64,000 bases of DNA from Dendrophyllia cribrosa (taxonomy: Eukaryota; Cnidaria; Anthozoa; Scleractinia; Dendrophylliidae): assembly GCA_024195265.1 (NCBI GenBank), contig JAJLRJ010000002.1, forward strand, positions 50,930,543 to 50,994,542, written 5' to 3'. Within the stretch, counting starts at the first letter, position 1. Each line of letters opens with the position of its first letter. The translations under genes were made by a program, and so were the position numbers. The notes under the pieces were generated by a model. The model searched no databases and was not told the DNA's origin. It saw only the letters and a list, made by a program, of their open reading frames with translations. Positions 24,945 to 35,029 of this stretch are shown here, one piece after another.

Positions 24945-25848
24945 AGTCCTACAAGAAGGCGAGCGAGCTACTGGCAAAAACCGATATTTCATGCTTAGAA
25001 AAAAACATGTCTAAATAAAACAAAGAAGTTTATGAAAACAAGAATACTGTACTGAGCTATAAATAAAAATGTAATTTCTTCTTACCGAAACGGCCGTCTG
25101 GTTGCTTTAAAAGTTAAAACAAGATGCTGTCCGAAGAAGAACTTTCAGCGAACTTTCTTAAGGAACTTATTTCAAAACCAAAACTTGTATCGCAACTCCT
25201 GTCTTGTATAGTATCAAAGAAAACCGGTGTAATAAAGTATTAGAGATACAAAGGCAATAATGATAGTAATAATATTAGTAGTCTGCGAAAATAAGGTGAG
25301 AATAAAGAAATATTCCTGTTCGAGCGGAGATACGCCGGACCCTTTCGTCGTCAACTTATAAATAGAAGTGATCAACCGCGGTAAGATAAGCATAATTTTT
25401 TTACGGAATGTTTAATAACTAATCCATCACTACTCACAAATTTGCCTTCTTTGTTGTCCAAAGGTTTTTCCCAATTTAGCGTGGTGTTTACTTGTCGCTG
25501 TGATGAAATTCCTATTTGCCCTGTTTGCCGGTCGGCGATAACAAACTTCCGAAGTGTCAAAGCTTTTATTTCCACCACAAACGTTCGCAGTTCGGCTACA
25601 CAGCCGTTCACATTATGTACTTTATGTACAAACAGCATCAATTTCAGTCATAAACTGTCTTTTTCTGACAAACAAAACTAAAATTTGTCGCTATTACAAG
25701 GTTTTCTCCTGACCGCGCGTGATTCACCCGGCGTGATTTTGAATCAGTCTTGATTTCTATTCGCTAGTTCTTGACAGTTGGCTTTGAAATGGCTTTCTCG
25801 CTGGAAACGTTGTTTTTCTTTGACATATGCGATTCAAGAAAAATTTAT
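24945..25848. other. Copy-2-specific sequence, unassigned
   Basis: Lies between CACTGCA and TTCACTCGTC, which are adjacent in copy 1. A minus-strand frame at about 25372-25641 (containing VIADRQTGQIGISSQ) could be an exon, with a GTGAGT donor after its GKF codons. I do not recognise it, and an overlapping plus-strand frame is equally open. Confidence 0.3.
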
Positions 25849-25960
25849 TGCCAGACTCGTGAATTCCACGTTAAATTTCACGCGAAAAACCGATATCGCC
25901 CGAATGGCTTCGATATCGGTTTTTCGTGTGAAATTTAACGTGGAATTCACTCGTCAGGCA
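25849..25960. repeat. Nearly perfect hairpin of about 50-bp arms
   Basis: GAATTCCACGTTAAATTTCA on the left is matched inverted on the right, with a loop of about 6-12 nt (around CCCGAATGGC). The core AAAAACCGATATCG pairs completely. Confidence 0.7.
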
Positions 25961-26209
25961 ATGAATTTTTCTATAGACTATAATTCTATTGTTTTCTTTC
26001 GTTTAATTTGGACTATCACACACTAATTGTTAGATACTTGTTTCACGAGTTAAGTCGAAAACCACTCTATCACTTATTTTCGCGCGTCTATAATTTCGCG
26101 ATTTTTGGTTTAAAAAAAGAATCGCAAAATAAAAATACTTGCGAATAAAAAATACAAAATTAATAGGAATTTATCACCTTTAGGTCAAAGATATTCCGGC
26201 AGAAGAGAA

Positions 26210-27090
26210 ATTGTTAAGAAATAAAAAAAATTGATTCATTTATTTGATAGAAATTTGTTCGTAGAAATATATGTTGAAAGGTCCTGTATGCGAACGAATA
26301 ACTCTGCAAGTACCATTGAGGTAATTGATTCCTATTTTTTTGGTATTTGTATTTTCTATGACAACGTTTTTGCCATTAAGTGTATGTCACTTGTTATGAT
26401 AAGAATCGCCGACGCAGTTTTTGTGAAAATTAGAATGTTTTAAGCTCTACGGAATAAATAATTAATAGCCTCGATAATAAATAGTCATGCAAATAAAAGT
26501 AAATTCTGCAAAGGACCGCAAACGTAATGCTGCTAACGGTATACGTAGGGTCTGCGAGAGACCAAACCAGCCAAAAAATGAACAAACATAATAAACTGCG
26601 TAAAACTACGTAAAAAAGTAATCTTTGCGAGATACCATTACGACAGGACCAATTAAGTAGGATCGCAACCATGGACAGCTGTTTCGTTGTTATTGCAACT
26701 TATCAGCACGGTGTACATGGGTGTAGCGATGAACTAAATGACGCAAGCAAGAATGCCAACGCAAATGGATTACACAATGACCCGTTCACCATATCATGCA
26801 AATAGCCTGCAAGTGTAAGAAAATTATTCGAAAATATGGTTTTCAAACTAGATAAACGTTATCTTTTGAAATGTCCTTATTTACCTTATTATCACTTATT
26901 TTCGCGCGTCTATAATTTCGCGAGTTTTGGTTTAAAAACAAAAAGCGCGAAATAAAAATACTTGCGAATTAAAAATACCACTTTTTTTACGAATTTATCA
27001 CCTTCAGGTTAATGATATTCACAGGAAAGAAATTGTTGAGAAATAAAAATAAAATAAAAAACTATTCAATCCAGAGATAAAAATTGATTC
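26210..27090 (+). repeat. AT-rich repeat family copies
   Basis: Segments resemble 12600-12860 and 14110-14270: the shared text includes ATATGTTGAAAGGTCCTGTA and the TTTCGCG / AATAAAAATACTTGCG pair. No coding similarity is found. Confidence 0.55.
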
Positions 27091-27289
27091 ATGTATTACT
27101 CGTGGCGCAGCCGACACGAGTTGTAAATCCGGCTCTTAGTTCTTTTTTTTTATTCGTGTCATATTAGTGCATGCAAATTTATTCACGCATATTTTAGTTT
27201 ATGTCGACGACTATATGGCTTTCAGCCATGAAATACATACCGCAAAATCTATCCGTGTGTTGACTTGGGAAAACCTTTTTTTATCTCAG

Positions 27290-27965
27290 GAATAAATATG
27301 TATATATTTTTTATTTTTTAACAATTTCTCTTCTGTGAATATCATGGCGGGGATACATACGAATTTGAATGAAATGTTAAGAGGTTTAAAGAAGGGATAG
27401 AAGAAAGAAAATGATTTTTTTATGACAGTTGATACCCACGTAAGAGCACCCCAGGTTGCTAGTGGACTAACTTGGTGTCCGTCTATTAATTGTTAACTAA
27501 AAATTCTAATTTTAAAACTTCACTAAATCTTCAATATTTCTTATTTCTCTTAATTTTACAAATCCTTTGAGAAAAACTATTTCCTCCCAAACATACCAGA
27601 AAATCACCCAAAAATTTATAAAACACCCCATAACACAGATTTATGAGATGAGCATAGAGTTTTTGGATTGCTTGAGACGTGAACGAGAAACTTCTATAAA
27701 GTCATGTCAAGTGGCGGAAAAATGGCGTTCACGTAGACCCCCGCCTTCACCTAAAGGTAATAAATTCCTGTTTGGTATTTTTTATTCATAAGTCGTTTTA
27801 TTTTGCGAAATCGTGAAATTAGAGACGCGCGAAAATAAGTGATAATAAGATAGATGTAAAGGACACTTTAAAAGATAACGTTTTTCTTAGATTGAAAACC
27901 ATATTTTCGAGTAATTTTCTTATACTTGGCTATTCGCATGACTGTTTATTATTGAGGCTATTAAT
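27290..27965 (-). repeat. Inverted copy of the AT-rich repeat in copies 1 and 2
   Basis: Reads as the reverse complement of about 11950-12600, including GATACCCACGTAAGAGCACC and the TGACATGACTTTAATAG region. Together with the direct copies, it makes this locus prone to hairpin formation or recombination. Confidence 0.65.
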
Positions 27966-28050
27966 ATTTATTGCTTTAAACACAGCATACATAACTACGA
28001 ATAAGTAAGGCCTGAGGGAATATTTTCAATACAAAAATTAACGAAAGTAA

Positions 28051-28090
28051 TAACCGACGTTTTGACATCTTCGGGATGTCATTGTCAAGT
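28051..28090 (-). ncRNA. Degenerate hammerhead-ribozyme-like motif
   Basis: On the minus strand, TTGACAA is followed by a stem GACATC/GATGTC with loop CCGAA, then AAAACGTC. This is the layout of a hammerhead (CUGANGA, helix II, GAAA, cleavage UC), with changes in both core motifs. Probably a decayed copy from a Penelope-like terminal repeat. Inference from motif layout only. Confidence 0.35.
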
Positions 28091-28305
28091 AAAATGTGTA
28101 GGTTAGTTCTTGCATTATAAATATATCTACAGTTATGCGCATAAGGTGACAATATACGTTATGTGACAAGAAAAAGTGACTAAAACGTAGAGTTAATTCT
28201 CTGATTCCTTGTTTGTATCACCAGTGCTACGTGGCTCAACATTTATTTGTACCCTTCACATTCTCATTGCCACGAATTACCACCTTATTACCCACGATCT
28301 GCTTA

Positions 28306-28430
28306 CGGCCTCGTGGCTCAAGCGGTAGAGCGACGGGAGATCTAATCCGGAGCTCGTGGGTTCGAATCCCACAGAGGTCAAAGATTTTTTTCTTTCCCTC
28401 GTGTGGTCCCTCATTTCCTTACTAGGGCTA
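28306..28430 (+). mobile_element. tRNA-derived SINE
   Basis: Has an A box (TGGCTCAAGCGG at 28314-28325) and a B box (GGTTCGAATCC at 28359-28369) with tRNA-like spacing, and an almost tRNA-like acceptor pairing (GGCCTCG with AGAGGTC). It continues into non-tRNA sequence after AGGTCAAAG and has no 3' CCA logic. The 3' end is not defined. Confidence 0.6.
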
Positions 28431-28779
28431 ACGCTCAGTACAGGGAAATGTAGTACAGGGAACTCTGGGGTCATTTCATGAAGGCTGATCTGACTTCTGC
28501 AGCTGTTTTTATTGATTTCTCTATGTATGCTGTCTTGAATTGGCTGAACAGGCCTTGGTCTGCCTGGAGTAGCTCCTTGTTGGCAACCAGGTAAAAGCTA
28601 TCACTGCTGGGCGAATCACTTAGAGTGATGTCACCCAACACACAAAGAACAAAAAACAAACAAAAAAACAAATCTGGTGCCACTTCCTCCATTGCAGCAC
28701 GAAGCTGAATTACGGAGGACCAGAGAGGTGAGATCGGACGTCAGCATATAAGACGCAAATTGCAAACGCTTCAGTCCAT

Positions 28780-29105
28780 GTATGATCTCACCCCACCCAC
28801 CCAGACCAATGACGGCAAACAGTCAGATAGCCATGACATCGGGAACTCCGTGCCCTACTCTTATCGAACAATATCATGGGTTCTTTTGCGTCCCCTTCAA
28901 CTGACAAGGAAGGATGAAGGGAGACAAGGCAAACGGCTTAACGTCCCTGCCCAATGACGCAATCATCTGAACTGAGACAAGGTGTTAATCACAGCTAGCA
29001 TGATCTTACCAGTTAGACCCTGGTTGGTGGTCCGGCCGGGGTTTGAACCCCGCGACCTCCCGCTCAGCGGTGCTCTATCAACTGAGCTAATTAAACCAGG
29101 CGGCG
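28780..29105 (-). mobile_element. tRNA-derived SINE, minus strand
   Basis: Read on the minus strand, a tRNA head (TTAGCTCAGTTGATAGAGC, then GGGTTCAAACCCC at 29050-29038) leads into a body. The body contains AAAGAACCCATGATATTG and GAGTAGGGCACGGAGTTCC, a layout I recognise from anthozoan tRNA SINEs. The 3' end is near 28780 but uncertain. Confidence 0.65.
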
Positions 29106-29474
29106 GTTTACGTCTTGGACTATCTTGGTCATTTTCACAGAACCGACTCTCAATTTCGGCCAGGACCTTATCCACTGAGGTGAAAAAGGTCTTAACACGA
29201 TGGTAAGTCTGGTTTCGATGGCGGAGGAGCAGCACTAACCGTTTTGGTCTTCCCCTACTAACGCGTGAAGCGCGTTGAGGATTGTCGTCGTGGTACACGA
29301 GCATCGCGGAATGAAAAATCCGATTCAGCAATCCATGATTTCATCTTAACACTGATACATTTACACAATTCCCACACTGAGGTAAAGCTCTCTTCATTTC
29401 GGCAGTTTCGTAGGGTCGATAGGGTAAAATTGGTATTCCGCCTCGCTGTGACAACATTCATAGTCTTTCCTTGA
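29106..29474 (-). mobile_element. hAT-like transposase remnant, frameshifted
   Basis: Two minus-strand frames join across a shift near 29280. The first reads CISVKMKSWIAESDFSF; the second ends FTSVDKVLAEIESRFCEND. The order and wording resemble the C-terminal half of domesticated or mobile hAT proteins of the ZMYM-like type. No catalytic residues can be checked in such a short piece. Confidence 0.4.
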
Positions 29475-30500
29475 AGGTAAGCACTCAGGCTGCTGATTAG
29501 GCATGATTTTAAGCTTATGTTTCAATGCTGCAATGAGTTAAAGGCGCCACGAGTTCAAGCTGTGTACAGATTCTTGTTTGATAGAAATTTGTTTGGAAGA
29601 AATATATGTTGAAAGGTCCTGTGTGCGAAGAATACCTCGCGAATATTATTGAGGTAATGAATTCCTCGTGAAGCGAGGGCCGAAGGCCCGAGCTTTGCGA
29701 GGTTAATAAATTTGTCGTGCCTGGGAAGCAAAGCCGCGCGAATTCGCAACAAAGTTTTGTACGGGGATGCTCCGCTCCAAGGTCCTAACCCTTACCTTTT
29801 CATATACCGTTTTTGACAGAAAAGGTACCCCTTTCATATACCTTTCATTGAAAATGGTTCCCCTTTCATATAGCCTTTACGTACGTCTGTTTGATATATT
29901 TTAAAAGGCGCTTTTTATAATACTTAAGGTGGTTCGATACAGTTTTCTGGAGACCGTACCAACATTTTTCAATCGGCTTTTAAGCGGTCTTCTCCAAGTC
30001 AGATCAACGTGAAATTTTCACCACTAACTGGTTTTGAATTGAAGTTTGGCAAGATATATTTTCTGGTAAAATCGATATTACCATGACAACGATAAACAAG
30101 AAACTTAGAAATCAGTAAAAGTGAAATTTAGCCCGTTTAAGATTTCGCATTTTTGCCTTAGCTCATTACGTAATGAACCAAGGCAAAGATTAGAAAGGTT
30201 TGTATGGAGTCATCAGAGCATAACGGTGCCAATATCTCACCCCCAAGTTGCAATAAGTTGCTGATTTTTGGCAAGCGGGCATTTTTCGTCATGTCCTTTC
30301 CGAATATCTAATCAAATCCCATAATTTCACAAATTTAGTTTTTGTGACGTCATCACTTCGGTACTCTATCCGAATGAAAGGTAAACCTAGGTTTTAGTTT
30401 GTGTTGTTGAAAAGCATTTTGCCTTGCTGGTTTACAGTGTCAACAAAAGTCTCAACAATAGGTTGGCTAAAATTAATTTCCAGGATTGTAGATTTATAAA
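29475..30500. other. Non-coding repeat-rich stretch
   Basis: Contains another piece of the AT-rich family (ATATGTTGAAAGGTCCTG near 29603), a palindromic CGAGGGCCGAAGGCCCGAG and three runs of CCCCTTTCATATA (29765-29880). No gene is visible. Confidence 0.4.
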
Positions 30501-30672
30501 TCAACTAAACTGCAGATACCGTGAACAATCTATTGCGTCACATTGGATCTAATACAAACAGTGATAAGCAACAGACCACTGCAAGGACCGATCAAACAAT
30601 GTGGAAAGGCATTCTCTCGAAATGGCACTACGGTCGGCCAAACCTGACATGATCAGCGCTCAAAGCTAGAAA

Positions 30673-30721
30673 GCAGACACAGACAGCTGTTTCGGGCTTG
30701 TTATGCCCTCGTCAGTGTGCC
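30673..30721 (-). ncRNA. Hammerhead ribozyme candidate (left arm)
   Basis: The minus strand gives CTGACGA (30715-30709), helix II GGGC/GCCC with loop ATAACAA, GAAA (30693-30690), a self-complementary CAGCTG, then UC (30683-30682) as the cleavage point. Helix I forms between GGCACA before the core and TGTGTC after the UC. All conserved core bases are present. Helix III has no room for a loop, so it may act as a dimer. Confidence 0.65.
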
Positions 30722-31361
30722 ATAGCTAAAACATAATGAGAATCGGTAACTTCACCTATCTCATATATGTCGCTTATCATTCCAGAAAGAGCTGTGATAG
30801 GGTAAATCGCACAATGGTCACGCCACAAACAACTGTGGCAAATGGCCAAAGGGCGATTCATCCTAACAACCGATACATGTCAGCGCCAAACCATTCTTCT
30901 CCTTTAGATAGAATGCACATAGATCGGATCTATTAAGTAGACCACCACGGTATAGAAATAATAATAAATCAACTAAACGCAGATACCGTGAAGATACCGT
31001 AGTCCTTGCAGTGGTCTGTTGCTTATCACTGTTTGTATTTGATCCAATGTGACGCAATAGATTGTTCACGGTATCTGCAGTTTAGTTGATTTATTATTAT
31101 TTCTATACCGTGGTGGTCTACTGAATAGATCTGATCTATGTGCATTCTATCTAAAGTAGAAGAATGGTTTGGCCATTCCTTGTTTCTCTCCCTATGGCGC
31201 TGACATGTATCGGTTGTTAGGATGAATCGCCCTTTGGCCATTTGCCACAGTTGTTTGTGGCGTGACCATTGTGCGATTTACCCTATCACAGCTCTTTCTG
31301 GAATGATAAGCGACATATATGAGATAGGTGAAGTTACCGATTCTCATTATGTTTTAGCTAT

Positions 31362-31409
31362 GGCACACTGACGAGGGCATAACAAGCCCGATACAGCTGT
31401 CTGTGTCTG
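31362..31409 (+). ncRNA. Hammerhead ribozyme candidate (right arm), core mutated
   Basis: Same layout as the left arm: CTGACGA at 31368-31374 with the same helix II and CAGCTG. The GAAA core reads GATA (31390-31393), which should impair cleavage. Confidence 0.55.
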
Positions 31410-31599
31410 CTTTCTAGTTTTGAGCGCTGATCATGTCAGGTTTGGCCGACCGTAGTGCCATTTCGAGAGAATGCCTTTCCACATTGTTTGATCGGTCCTT
31501 GCAGTGGTCTGTTGCTTATCACTGTTTGTATTTGATCCAATGTGACGCAATAGATTGTTCACGGTATCTGCAGTTTAGTTGATTAGATTTATAAGATAT

Positions 31600-32019
31600 A
31601 AGTTTTTAAAATTTAAAGTTGAATATAATCCTGGATAACTTGAATGCTAGCTGCTTTAAACAAATGAGTCCTGAATTCCAAAATCGTAAATAATAATTAT
31701 AAAACAATTCGGTGTGTCGAATCGATATTATCGGTTTTGTTTGATTTTATCGATTTCTAACGAAAAACGTTCTTTATTTGTTTTTGGTATAAAAATAGCT
31801 GGTATGCAATGAACAAAATGTACTTATTCAATTAAACATGTTTAGTTCACCATTTGTAACGTGTAGGAGTTGATTTGCTCGTTTGCAAGAAGTACGAAAC
31901 GATAAACAAAACAAGGCAAACGATAAATGCAGACTAATATATATAGATAGGCTGAGCCTAACAGCGTCGCTCTCTAAACAAGCTTAACTAAGGTGAAAGG
32001 TCGGAAGCACAAGAATTAA
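31600..32019. other. AT-rich non-coding stretch
   Basis: No gene, terminal repeat or RNA motif recognised. Confidence 0.4.
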
Positions 32020-32216
32020 AGAGTCTGACCCACCCAGTTTGCATTGCGCGCTTCTCTTATTATTATGATACGGCTCTATTCCATATTTGGGCAAGCATAT
32101 CACCTCTTGCACGAGTGAATTTCTCATCTACAGTACAGTATGGACTTTCGGGGTCCCTGAAAATGGCGGATGAACCAACGTAGGCGCGCAATGCAAACTG
32201 GGTGGGTCAGATTCTT
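32020..32216. mobile_element. 197-bp MITE with TTAA target duplication
   Basis: The ends AGAGTCTGACCCACCCAG and their inverted copy are flanked by TTAA at 32016-32019 and 32217-32220, as for piggyBac-type elements. A relative with a nested insertion is at 50962-51285. Confidence 0.8.
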
Positions 32217-32270
32217 TAAGATTGACGACCGGGCTATTTTTCAATTGTAGCAATTCTCAAAAACAGTATA

Positions 32271-32422
32271 GAGCTTTTTCACTCACGCGACCTTCAGTCC
32301 CGTGGGACTCAAATGACAAAGGCCATGGCAGCCATGTTGGTGTTCCTAACAAAAGAAGTTAATTAAAATTCTTTTGTACGGGAACACCAATATGGCGGCT
32401 ATGACGTCAAGTGAAAACGCTC
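32271..32422. mobile_element. 152-bp MITE flanked by TA
   Basis: The left end GAGCTTTTTCACT is mirrored by GTGAAAACGCTC, and inner arms around TTGGTGTTCC are also mirrored. TA on both sides. Confidence 0.7.
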
Positions 32423-34509
32423 TATTACGCGACCGTCTGCACAGTACATTTAGACCGTACAAAAGTTCACAAAAACAACGTTTTCTCCGTCTAGAATAAC
32501 AAGTACGACTACTTTCCGAATAAAATACAGTTGTTACTTGTCAAAAATTGCTCGAGAAACTAATTTGGAAATCAAAATTGCAAAAATACACAAACATATT
32601 TGCATAAGGCGACGCGAGTGAAGATAGAAGTTTAAAATCGCTTTTCAATCTATGTAATGAATGAACAAACACATAAAAATGGACAACACAATCTTCTTAC
32701 GAAAAATTTTATTAAAATCTCCATACTAGTTTATGTTTAAAAGCAAAACGCGTACCATTTATAACTATATAGCGCAACGAGTTCGAGTTGCCTTGGATGA
32801 AATTCAAGAAATCGATACAACTGAATTTAAGCACGTTTTAAAACCAATTCTCCAAAACTACACAAGAACACAAAGAAAAAGTCAATCACAGATTAAAATC
32901 AACATAAATTCTCATTGAAAAATGTAATCTGTTTTACCTTTAAGTCCCTCGCTTGCTTGGAAATTCTTTAAATCTCCGCTTCTTTGGTTGTGAAATCCGT
33001 AATGAAAACAAACATCTCGGCCGGCCGCATTGATAAAAACGTATGAAGTTCCTTGTAGCAAGATTTTATCCCTGAAAGCTCTTCTTTTTCCACTAAAGCG
33101 GCTTCTGAGTATCCCTTAATTAGTATCCCTGTATTGAGTAGCAAACCGCGAAAAATTCACGGAAATTACGACTTTAAATTAAACGGTTTTCTCCGCTTAG
33201 TAAACACAGCTCCAACTAACGTGTTTACTGAGCTGACGTGACATTCGCCAAGTAGCCGCGCGAAAAACAAAGCCTCGCTCTGGTTTCAAAATTGCTAAGA
33301 TCCCGGATGTTGTGTGGCGTCATACGCGCATGTTTTGCGACGTCATACGCGCCCGCGAGCTAGCCCTGTCCAACACGGGCGGCGAGCGGCACACGCGCCC
33401 GCGAAACATTCCGCTAGCCATGACCATGAAAAATGACAGGCTTAAGTTTAGTTCTATGAGTATGGGGCTCCGCGCGGGCCTTCGTACTGCAGAGCTCCGC
33501 TAAAAATTTTACATAATTGCCAGCAACACAGAAATAACAATTCAAAACAGCAACTACTATTATTCACAGGTAAATATGATGGGAAATATTTTTCTAGGTC
33601 TCCTAATAAAAAGTATATATGGATATATGAATATAAAAATTACTTGTACTTAGTCAGAGTTTTGATATCCAATGAAATCTGTTTGTGCAGATCGGCTAGG
33701 TTTACACTGTTTTTGTTTACAATGTTTCCTGCCGAATGCATTTAATTGAGAGGTTGTCTTACTGATTAGTGTTTTTACGAGCCCTGAGTTGCGAGATCTG
33801 AACTGGCCCTGAGTTTCTGGAGTTTCTTTGTATGACCCTCAAGCTACGTTTGTGGAGACAAGTAAGGGCATAAACTTAACCCTGTTCGGCTTTTTGTTTG
33901 ATGTCCTTAATTTCCTTATCAAAGATGTTGTCTGATATTATATCGTTTGGTTTCGCCGAGTATTGTAGCGATTTCGGACAAGTCCGGTTCGCTAAATGTA
34001 TCTCTAGTTTGTTTATGGACAGTCCATTGGTTATTTTAGCCTTTACAGATACACCTAATTGCAATTGGATAACGTTATCAAATCAACAAGCAAAAAGCAA
34101 AACGGAAGCAAAAAAGCAAATAGAAATTAATTAACCATGTGATGTGATTTGAATTTCGCTAGGCGAATCAGCCTCGAATTGCATCAAAATGACACCAAGA
34201 AACGTGCGCCTTGTAAATGTTGCAAGGTATGATGATTATATGCTTATTAATTCCACCTATTTGTTTTTTTGGTTTTTGGTTTTCGCATTTTTGCTTTTTG
34301 ATATGACAACATTATTGCAATTAGGTGTAGTCGATCTGTGTATTTCCTTTTAAGATATTGCTTTGGCTCAATGAGTCCCGTTTTGGCGGGCTTTTCTCCT
34401 TGCATTTCGTTGGCGGCTTTGGCGGACTCCTTGTGTAACGGGCTCTTTGGGTTGCTCGTTCTCTACACCGCAGTGGATCTAGTTGTGATGGTGGAGGGCT
34501 GCTCTCCGT
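32423..34509. other. Non-coding stretch, no gene recognised
   Basis: Frames of 60-80 codons on both strands (e.g. 32733-32918, 33312-33503, 33876-34134) overlap or lack any domain. A minus-strand frame ending near 34321 is rich in Pro, Lys and Arg and partly lies in the MITE that follows. Confidence 0.35.
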
Positions 34510-34905
34510 ATTAGGGGTGGCGAATGGTACCTTCAAAATCGTGGATCTCGGAAAATTTTGGTCCGGTCTCGAAATCTCGGCAGTTTTTGTTTCATGTCTC
34601 AAAGGCTCGTTTGGCTGGTGCTTTTTTTGTCTCGGAGTCTCGGATTTTTTTCCCTCAAAGTCTCGGAGTCGGTTTTGCAATACTCCTATTGCTTTTTCAT
34701 TATAGACCAATCAGATATCAGCGATTTCGATCCTATGACTCGTGAAGGTGAGAGATCCAAATTATCAAAATTCGACACTTCGAGACTTCGAAAATTATAG
34801 CGAGCCCTAGATTCCGAGACTCCATTTTCAAATGCCGAGAATTCGAGACTCGGTGAATATTTTCCGAGACGCATCATTTCCGATAGACCATTCTATACCC
34901 CTAAT
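34510..34905. mobile_element. MITE-like element with ATTAGGGGT ends
   Basis: The ends ATTAGGGGTGG and ATACCCCTAAT are inverted copies. The interior repeats CTCGGA / TCCGAG in both orientations. No transposase. Confidence 0.6.
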
Positions 34906-34910
34906 GGTTT

Positions 34911-35029
34911 GTAATGTAATGTAATGTAATGTAATGTAATGTAATGTAATGTAATGTAATGTAATGTAATGTAATGTAATGTAATGTAATGTAATGTAAT
35001 GTAATGTAATGTAATGTAATGTAATGTAA
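34911..35029 (+). repeat. (GTAAT)n microsatellite
   Basis: About 24 perfect tandem copies of the pentamer GTAAT. Confidence 0.97.

Larger units (their letters stand above)
14887..26209 (+). repeat. Segmental duplication, copy 2
   Basis: Matches 5862-14279 in direct orientation but is 2.9 kb longer. The extra length comes mainly from the elements at 18826-19107 and 20799-21823, about 1.5 kb at 23179-24649, about 1.0 kb at 24945-25947, and longer poly-G tracts. A deletion near 22940 removes about 200 bp present in copy 1. Confidence 0.85.
30501..31582. mobile_element. 1.08-kb palindrome: two inverted hammerhead-bearing units
   Basis: Arms 30501-30992 and 31064-31582 are reverse complements over almost 500 bp. 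The right unit is bounded by direct repeats of about 88 bp (31003-31090 and 31496-31584) starting TCCTTGCAGTGGTCTG. Each unit carries a hammerhead-like motif. No protein frame of note. The structure resembles paired terminal repeats of Penelope-like elements or a small non-autonomous retroelement. Confidence 0.7.

Noticed and set aside
28306..29105. True tRNA genes at the two tRNA-like heads
   Set aside because: Both continue into SINE bodies and lack a clean cloverleaf with terminator, so they are treated as SINEs.
29120..29474. Host gene with coding exons
   Set aside because: Frames are short, shifted and transposase-like; better explained as a mobile-element remnant.
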